The notes beneath the pieces were generated by a model, which was not told the origin of the DNA, searched no databases, and worked only from the letters and a program-made list of their open reading frames with translations. Of a stretch of 33,123 nt of DNA, positions 27,149 through 33,123 are shown piece by piece. Position numbers and translations under genes: made by a program. How positions within the stretch are numbered: the stretch's first letter is position 1; every line of letters starts with the position of its first letter. Origin of the DNA: Coriobacteriales bacterium (GTDB lineage: Bacteria > Actinomycetota > Coriobacteriia > Coriobacteriales > UBA8131); the NCBI GenBank assembly GCA_031268525.1, contig JAIRXA010000128.1, forward strand, positions 1 through 33,123, given 5' to 3'.

Positions 27149-28465
27149 ATGCGTAAGGTAAATGTGAGCGAACTTATTGCCAAGGCAAAGCTCAACCGGT
27201 TTTTCATCACGGTGTTTCTGGTGACACTGCTGGTCTTTGTTGCCAATGGATACGGGCAGGGAGTTTTTGGCGTGGCGATGCCCAACATCCTCACCGACCC
27301 CACCGCACCCACCAATGACGCCGTGGTTTTAGGGCTTGTGGTCACCTGTACGCTGGTCGGTATGTTTTTTGGTAGTTTGGTCTTTGGCGTTGTGGCAGAT
27401 AAAATTGGCCGCCCCAAGACCCTTGCCATCTGCATGGTTCTCTTTTGCGCTGGGAACGGATTGATTGGGATTGCCAGCACCGAGGCAGAGTTCTTTATCT
27501 ATCGTGTTGCTGCTGGCTTTGGTCTGGCCGGTGTGGTGCCGGTCTGTTTCGCAATCGTATCTGAATACTCACCGCTCAAGCATCGCGCAGCCCTGACCTC
27601 CTATGTTTCCAGCGGTGTGCCCATTGGCCAGATTATCGCACCGCTCTTGGCGATGTTGATCCTGCCTGTTGGCGGCTGGCGTTGGATGTTTCTTACGGCG
27701 TTCCTTCCCCTGGTGTTCATCGTATTGGTCTTTGCCTTTTTGCCGGAATCAATGGAACGACTGGTTGGGCAGAAGCGTTTTGACAAAGTAAAGCAGATCT
27801 TGAAGAAAGCCGTGCCTCTCTTTGGCGCCGCCGATGATGATGAGTATGTAACCGCGAGCTCTCAGGTCGGCAAGACAAAGTCATCGCTCGCAGATCTCTT
27901 CAAGGGCGGTATGGCGCGCACCACCCTGCTTTTCTGGGTTGCCTTTATCTGCATGATGTTTTTTACCTACGGTATGTCAACCTGGCTCCCACAGATGATG
28001 ATTCAGGCAGGATTTCCGGTTGCAAACTCACTCATCTTCATGTTCCTCTATACCGCTGGGTCGGTGCCCGGTATCTTTGTTTCCGGTTTGTTGGTTGGCA
28101 GGCTGGGGTATAAGAAATGCACGTCACTCTACATTGCGATCGTTGCGATCTCGATGATGCTTCTTGCTCTGCGCCCTGATGTACTCATCATGTATATCCT
28201 GCTCTTCCTCTGCGGCTGGGGCCTCTTTGGCTCGATGGCGATCATCTATACCTACCTGTCTATCTCCTATCCCATTGTCGTTCGCAGCACCGGTGTTGGG
28301 TTTGCTGCGGGAATCGGACGTATCGGTGGTTCGATTGCGCCCATGGCCGGAGGCTTCCTGGCGGCGGCTGGTACACCGCTGGCAGTCAACTTCCTCTTCT
28401 TTGCGGCCTTTGCGGTAGTTGCCTGCGTTGCGATTATTCTCACGAAAGGCAAGGTGGCGGATTAG
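27149..28465 (+). CDS. MFS transporter (possibly aromatic acid:H+ symporter-like)
   Basis: About 12 hydrophobic helices; GSLVFGVVADKIGRPKTLAICMVLF motif; ATG at 27149 with aaggaggagg RBS. Confidence 0.87.
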   Translation: MRKVNVSELIAKAKLNRFFITVFLVTLLVFVANGYGQGVFGVAMPNILTDPTAPTNDAVVLGLVVTCTLVGMFFGSLVFGVVADKIGRPKTLAICMVLFCAGNGLIGIASTEAEFFIYRVAAGFGLAGVVPVCFAIVSEYSPLKHRAALTSYVSSGVPIGQIIAPLLAMLILPVGGWRWMFLTAFLPLVFIVLVFAFLPESMERLVGQKRFDKVKQILKKAVPLFGAADDDEYVTASSQVGKTKSSLADLFKGGMARTTLLFWVAFICMMFFTYGMSTWLPQMMIQAGFPVANSLIFMFLYTAGSVPGIFVSGLLVGRLGYKKCTSLYIAIVAISMMLLALRPDVLIMYILLFLCGWGLFGSMAIIYTYLSISYPIVVRSTGVGFAAGIGRIGGSIAPMAGGFLAAAGTPLAVNFLFFAAFAVVACVAIILTKGKVAD

Positions 28466-28481
28466 CCTCGTTTGTGAGCAT

Positions 28482-28515
28482 GACGCCCCGAGTACAGAGA
28501 TGATCTCGGGGCGTC
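28482..28515 (+). terminator. Hairpin downstream of the MFS gene (11-bp stem)
   Basis: gacgccccgag...ctcggggcgtc. Confidence 0.6.
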
Positions 28516-28560
28516 GATCAGGAGAAGTTGACGAATGGGGAGAAGGCGGTCCTGATCGAC
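28513..28560. repeat. Second inverted repeat overlapping the first hairpin
   Basis: gtcgatcagga (28513-28523) and tcctgatcgac (28550-28560), perfect 11 bp, sharing GTC 28513-28515 with the upstream stem. Confidence 0.75.
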
Positions 28561-28912
28561 GCTCAGAACAGCTCGTAACAATTGTTGTTGAAAACGCACT
28601 TGAACCTGCAAGTTGCATCAGACGGCGACAGCCAAACGACAGCTCGTGCAGCCCGGCATGTCGGTGCGACCGTTAACTGAACTACTTGCAGCGCGCGGCA
28701 TATCAGACGCTCTCTGCCTACCCACTGTCTGACCTCGAGGGCAAGAGAGGGTGTGGTAGAATCGCCTGCGATGTTGCCTGCGATGTTGCTTACGGTATCG
28801 CCTACGCCATCGCCTGTGGCAAACGCAGAGCAGAGTGGATAGGTTCTGTGCCCAAGGGGATGTCCGAGAAAACGATACACCCCAGGAAGGAGTGTCATGA
28901 GACTCAAAAAGT

Positions 28913-28925
28913 GGGGGGGGGGGGG
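28913..28925 (+). repeat. G13 homopolymer tract upstream of lysR
   Basis: aaaaagtGGGGGGGGGGGGGatttt; 31 nt between the tract and the LysR ATG. Confidence 0.95.
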
Positions 28926-28956
28926 ATTTTCATAGCTTCCTGACAGGGGTGACACG

Positions 28957-29871
28957 ATGGAGATAGAATTATTATCTGAATATATCCAGCTATCAAGAAC
29001 CTTGAACTTTACCAAGACAGCGCTGACCCTCAACATCTCACAACCCGCCTTGAGCAATCACATAATGAAGATAGAAAAAGAAGTTGGCGCCAGCCTGATT
29101 GACCGTTCGAGCGGGAAATCCAGGTTCACGATTGCTGGGCGCGAGTTCCTGGAATGCGCCGTCGAGATTACCAGCATCTACAATAAGTTCAAAACCCGCT
29201 GCAGTCTGGGCGAAGTCTCTGACTCGAATCACTTCGTAGTTCAGGTGTTGCAGCATGCAGACACGATCACCTTTCATCTACTCAATCGGATTCGAAGTTT
29301 TAAAGAGGTACATCCCGGAGTTGTCGTTGATATCAGCGAATCTCTTGCCTTTGATGCGGTGGAAAACATCCGCAAGGGTATCGTTGATTGCGGATTTTAT
29401 GCTATCCGTCGACATGAGCCCAGGATCGAAGAAGGCTTGATTGCCGTACCCCTGCATGAAGAGGAGTTTGTGGTCTGGCTTGATGTCGATTCTCCCTTGT
29501 TTAAAGCCGAAACACTTTCGCCCAGAGATCTTGCAGGTTCAACCGTTCCCGTCTGGGTTGGTTCAAGCGCGAACGATTTTGAGAATACCTACACCGAACT
29601 TTTTGAGGATTACGATACAGAAGTTGAATACAGTCCGCGCTACTGCACCTCCAGGGAAGATTTCTTCTTGAACAGGATCCGACCAAAAGATGTGGTCATC
29701 CTGACCATGGGTAGCGAAGCGATCAGCTCAATCGGCGTGAGGAACGAGAGAGGTTTACGGGGCTTTAATCCCCCGGTATACGTTGACGCCTATATCGTTT
29801 TTCGAGATGAGAGCCATTGCCCAGCCCTGGAGAGCTTTCGCGAATTCCTTGTTGAGAACTACAACCGGTAA
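28957..29871 (+). CDS. LysR-family transcriptional regulator
   Basis: EYIQLSRTLNFTKTALTLNISQPALSNHIMKIEKEVGASLIDRSSGKSRFTIAGREFL N-terminal wHTH. Confidence 0.92.
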   Translation: MEIELLSEYIQLSRTLNFTKTALTLNISQPALSNHIMKIEKEVGASLIDRSSGKSRFTIAGREFLECAVEITSIYNKFKTRCSLGEVSDSNHFVVQVLQHADTITFHLLNRIRSFKEVHPGVVVDISESLAFDAVENIRKGIVDCGFYAIRRHEPRIEEGLIAVPLHEEEFVVWLDVDSPLFKAETLSPRDLAGSTVPVWVGSSANDFENTYTELFEDYDTEVEYSPRYCTSREDFFLNRIRPKDVVILTMGSEAISSIGVRNERGLRGFNPPVYVDAYIVFRDESHCPALESFREFLVENYNR

Positions 29872-29880
29872 ATGCGAGCA

Positions 29881-29907
29881 GAGCGCAGCAGGTAACCTGC
29901 TGCGCTC
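29881..29907. terminator. Hairpin between convergent lysR and reductase genes
   Basis: gagcgcagcaggt-a-acctgctgcgctc perfect inverted repeat, 10 nt after the lysR stop. Confidence 0.65.
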
Positions 29908-29928
29908 CCCCTGCCGTTCGCTCTCTGG

Positions 29929-32394
29929 CTACAGGCTTGCCAAATAGCTGACTACATTGGTTCCCGCAAGTCGCCCGGAGGTAAATGCCCAGCCCAGAGC
30001 ACAACCGCCATACTGTGCGTATGGCTCAAGATTCGTATACAATACGCCGCCACTGTCATTGCCACAGGCGTAGAGTCCGCCTATCTTCGTCTTTCCGTCT
30101 GCCTGCAGTACATTGATATCTGTGTCCACATCCAATGCTGCAACGGTGGCAAAGGGCATGGCGTCTGTCCTTACCGCGTAATAGGGAGCCGCGTTAATCT
30201 GTGAGATGAGCATTTTCGGGTCTTTTCCGAATTCAAGATCCTCGCCACTCCTGCAAAACGATTCATAACGATCCACCTGATCTGCAAACGCAGATGCAGG
30301 AACGCCCATTTTCTCTGCCAGATCCTCAAGGGTATCGGCTTTATAGACGTATCCCCTGGCGATGGCCGTATCGAGTACTTCGTAAATTTGCGGAAGTGGC
30401 CTCGCGTTGGGAACTCCGCCCTGGCCAAATGCTCTGGTAGAAGCTTGATAGGTATCTGCTTCGCCGGGATAACCCTTATCGGCAAGATTGTCTACATAAT
30501 CACTACCATAAATGGTGTACCAATGAGGGCCGGCGGACCAGAAAGCGAACGTCCCATTCTCGTTGAAGTGACGAACGCCGTCGGTGCCAACCGACAAGGC
30601 AGCTTCATTGATGCCCATCAAGAGGGGTATATCGTTTATTGACCAGATGTTTTTCTTCCTTGTATAGACATCCACTCCCTCGGTATAGTAAGCGGGGTAG
30701 TCAGTGATGTACTCGGCAGATGTCTTGTAGTGAACGCAGGGCGACATGTCGATGTTATAGGTACCAGCACCTTTATCGATAGCCGATTGAATCATCCGTC
30801 CCTTATTCTGATACATTCCCCATATCCGCCATCTGCCATTCAGTGGATACTCAGGATTCTGAATGACCATCTCTTGAAAATCCTGGTTACCGCCAAATCC
30901 ACCACTGCTCAAAATGACCGATTTGGCGGCGATCGTATACTCTGTTCCATCTACGGTACTGCGAGCTTTTACACCGGTAACCTTGTTGGAGGCAGCATCA
31001 TAGAGCAGTTCGTAGGCTTCTGTCTCAAGCAGGTACTTTCCGCCAAGGGCGGTAAAGTCAGAAATAATGCTGTCATAGTACTGTCCCACCGTTTCGGATC
31101 TTCCCCCAAACGTGTATTGAGGGTATTCGGCGGCATAGTCTTTGCCCGGATCCATATTCGCAATATGAACGTACTGTTGCTTGCAGAGCCATGTATTTGT
31201 CCCGAAGCCACCCATTGCATTCGTAAACACAAAACCATGATCAAACTGCAGCCAGTCAACGGTCTTTCCCGATTCGTCCATGAACAGTTTGACGCATTCT
31301 GGTTTACAGGGTGTGCCCTTTGAATACACCTCAAGCCAATTTGCATATAAACTGTCATAGTCACACCAGGGCACTCCATTGTTGTATTTTTCAAGATATC
31401 GCGGCGCATTGACGCTGAATGGCTCACCAGCCTGTGCGGCAGTTCCCCCGTATTTTCCTGCAACCTCAACGGCGAGAATGCTCACGGGCCTGCCAGCAGC
31501 CTTCATGGCCTCAGCCGCGGACATGGCTGCGGCACTGCCAGCGCCGCCCAGACCGCATATCACAAGATCGTATTCGAGTGTTTCAGTGTTGCTGGATGTC
31601 TCGGAAGCACCATAGAAATTATGTATGGCCGTTGGGCTGGCCCCTCCAGCGTACAAGGCTTTTTTGAGGGCTTTTTCTGTCGCGGATTTGATGCCAGCGC
31701 TGGAACCTGTTGCTCCAGAGATGGAGTCGAGAGTGACAGACTGCGCTTCAAGCATTCGAGGAATGAGATACTCCTCAACCTCTTTCAGCAGCAGTGTCTC
31801 TTCTCTGCAGAGGTCTTTGTCGATCACCTGGATTGCCTTCAGACTCTTTTCGTCTACATCGATCTGTACTCGAACAGGCTCTGTCCAGTTAAAGCCGAGG
31901 GATTCGCCAAAGTAGACCCCTGGCAGCATCTGCACTTCGCCGGGCTGTTCAAGAACGCCGGCGTTGTACAGGCATTCTTCAGTTGCACGAAATACCGCTC
32001 TACTGGTGGTCGTTGCGCCTGACACGGCGTCAACCCCAGCAAGGCCGTTGGCGTCTTTGATAAGGGGTGCCAGCACGGTAACGGCAACACCGCCCTTGGC
32101 GGCTGTTTCTCCTTCGTGGCTGATGGAGATATCAGTGATAACTCCCTTATCGATGCTGAGGTCAACGGTCACCAGGCCCAGATAGCCTTGCGATGAAGCG
32201 GAATATTCTCCGCTTGCTGCCGTTCCGCCCTCTGCTCCACCATTGCTGGAGGTCCCACACGCTGCCAAGCCTGTAGCAGCTACCCCTGCTCCGGCAAAGG
32301 CAGCTCCCTTGATAAACGACCGCCGCGACATTTCCTGCTGTTTGGGTTTTTCAAGCCTGTCTTCACTCTTCATCTCCAGCTCCCTTTCCTCCAT
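29929..32394 (-). CDS. Tat-exported FAD-binding reductase with two N-terminal FMN-binding domains
   Basis: SRRSFIKGAAFAGAGVAATGLAAC signal; FMN-binding motifs DAVSGATTTSRAV and DSISGATGSSAGI; FAD domain YDLVICGLGGAGSAAAMSAAEA; C-term GGLYACGNDSGG..YGGCALGWAFTSGRLAGTNV. Confidence 0.92.
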   Translation of the reverse strand: MEERELEMKSEDRLEKPKQQEMSRRSFIKGAAFAGAGVAATGLAACGTSSNGGAEGGTAASGEYSASSQGYLGLVTVDLSIDKGVITDISISHEGETAAKGGVAVTVLAPLIKDANGLAGVDAVSGATTTSRAVFRATEECLYNAGVLEQPGEVQMLPGVYFGESLGFNWTEPVRVQIDVDEKSLKAIQVIDKDLCREETLLLKEVEEYLIPRMLEAQSVTLDSISGATGSSAGIKSATEKALKKALYAGGASPTAIHNFYGASETSSNTETLEYDLVICGLGGAGSAAAMSAAEAMKAAGRPVSILAVEVAGKYGGTAAQAGEPFSVNAPRYLEKYNNGVPWCDYDSLYANWLEVYSKGTPCKPECVKLFMDESGKTVDWLQFDHGFVFTNAMGGFGTNTWLCKQQYVHIANMDPGKDYAAEYPQYTFGGRSETVGQYYDSIISDFTALGGKYLLETEAYELLYDAASNKVTGVKARSTVDGTEYTIAAKSVILSSGGFGGNQDFQEMVIQNPEYPLNGRWRIWGMYQNKGRMIQSAIDKGAGTYNIDMSPCVHYKTSAEYITDYPAYYTEGVDVYTRKKNIWSINDIPLLMGINEAALSVGTDGVRHFNENGTFAFWSAGPHWYTIYGSDYVDNLADKGYPGEADTYQASTRAFGQGGVPNARPLPQIYEVLDTAIARGYVYKADTLEDLAEKMGVPASAFADQVDRYESFCRSGEDLEFGKDPKMLISQINAAPYYAVRTDAMPFATVAALDVDTDINVLQADGKTKIGGLYACGNDSGGVLYTNLEPYAQYGGCALGWAFTSGRLAGTNVVSYLASL

Positions 32395-32776
32395 CGCGCC
32401 CTCCCTTCCCTCTCATCATCAGGGCATCCATGCTTCAGGCGAACCATGGCCTCAAGATACCCCGCCATCGGCTTTGTTCCGATGTCTGATTATTGGAGGA
32501 GCATAACAGAAGGTAATCAGATTGTAGAAATAGCGATTTATCACACGTATGGGATGTGAGAGTGATGAGATTCATTGGGCAATTGTCCTTATATCATCAC
32601 GCAATCGAATAGCCTTCATAACGAAGCCATCTGAAAACCGTACCCCTCAGAGAGATAGGGACAGGCAGGGAGGATGTTTTCTGTCTCACAATGGTGCCTC
32701 TCTGATGCCCAGATGGTGTCAGCCACTCTACTCGCATACAGTCATTGATTCGCTGTATTCCGTAAAGCAAGAAATG

Positions 32777-32797
32777 TTCTAATGTGGTATATTAGAA
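32777..32797. promoter_or_regulatory. Inverted repeat, putative TA autoregulatory operator
   Basis: ttctaat-gtggtat-attagaa just upstream of the antitoxin gene. Confidence 0.5.
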
Positions 32798-32817
32798 TAC
32801 ATTGAAAGGAGTTCATT

Positions 32818-33123
32818 ATGAGTTCATCGGATACTGCCTCCCTTAATACAAAGCTACCAGTTGATGAAAAAAAACTCTTTACCGAAACAGCCGCGTCTCT
32901 CGGTATGACGCCTTCCGCTGCCATCCGCGTTTTTGTATGCAAGTTCAACGAATATCAAGGATTCCCCTTTGCAGTGAGAAGGGCGGTCCCAATGAGCGAT
33001 ATTGAGCGAAGGGAAATAGAACTGCTCGATAAAGCCATTGACCTTGGGACGGCAGAAACCTACAAAAGCTTCTCCGAGCTACTTGCGGAAATTGATGCGG
33101 AGATTGTTATAGAAAATGAATCC
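32818..33123 (+). CDS. RelB/DinJ family antitoxin, truncated by window end
   Basis: ATG after aaaggag; MSSSDTASLNTKLPVDEKKLFTETAASLGMTPSAAIRVFVCKFNEYQGFPFAVRR; no stop before window end. Confidence 0.82.
   Translation, partial: MSSSDTASLNTKLPVDEKKLFTETAASLGMTPSAAIRVFVCKFNEYQGFPFAVRRAVPMSDIERREIELLDKAIDLGTAETYKSFSELLAEIDAEIVIENES

Noticed and set aside
28686-28943. 85-aa ORF MQRAAYQTLSAYPLSD...IACDVACDVAYGIAYAIACGK
   Set aside because: No clear RBS, repeat-derived composition and runs through the G tract; more likely leader sequence than a protein.
28897-28956. G-tract frameshift fusing an upstream start to LysR
   Set aside because: All three frames after the G tract hit a stop (28933, 28941 or about 28965) without entering the LysR frame, so an ON/OFF translational fusion is not supported.
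1-33123. tRNA/rRNA genes
   Set aside because: No cloverleaf or rRNA-like conserved sequence was noticed by eye; a tRNAscan-SE/Infernal run would be needed to exclude them.

Overview
This 33 kb window looks like an anaerobic actinobacterial chromosome, probably Coriobacteriia/Eggerthellaceae-like. That guess rests on gene content only. In order it contains: (1) an Rrf2-type regulator and cysteine synthase separated by a 38-bp perfect palindrome; (2) a TetR regulator divergent from a Tat-signal FAD reductase, then an archaeal-type phosphoglycerate mutase; (3) an accessory island at about 5.98-10.5 kb, holding a broken AbiEii-type gene, two copies of a small-antitoxin/GNAT-toxin module (one broken) in a 415-bp direct repeat, an AlbA/ATP-binding wHTH protein, a 145-bp MITE-like inverted-repeat element, a RelB/YoeB-type TA pair and gene-end remnants; (4) a membrane LuxR regulator divergent from an eight-gene DMSO-reductase-superfamily operon with two low-complexity C-terminal tails and an unknown two-repeat protein; (5) a PucR regulator divergent from a URO-D / amidohydrolase / URO-D / MFS cluster of unknown substrate, the best candidate for an undescribed pathway; (6) a LysR gene preceded by a G13 tract, then a Tat-exported reductase with two FMN-binding motifs and a FAD domain; (7) the start of another RelB/DinJ-like antitoxin. 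Short tandem duplications recur at gene ends and junctions throughout. All family names come from reading the protein sequences; no searches were run.
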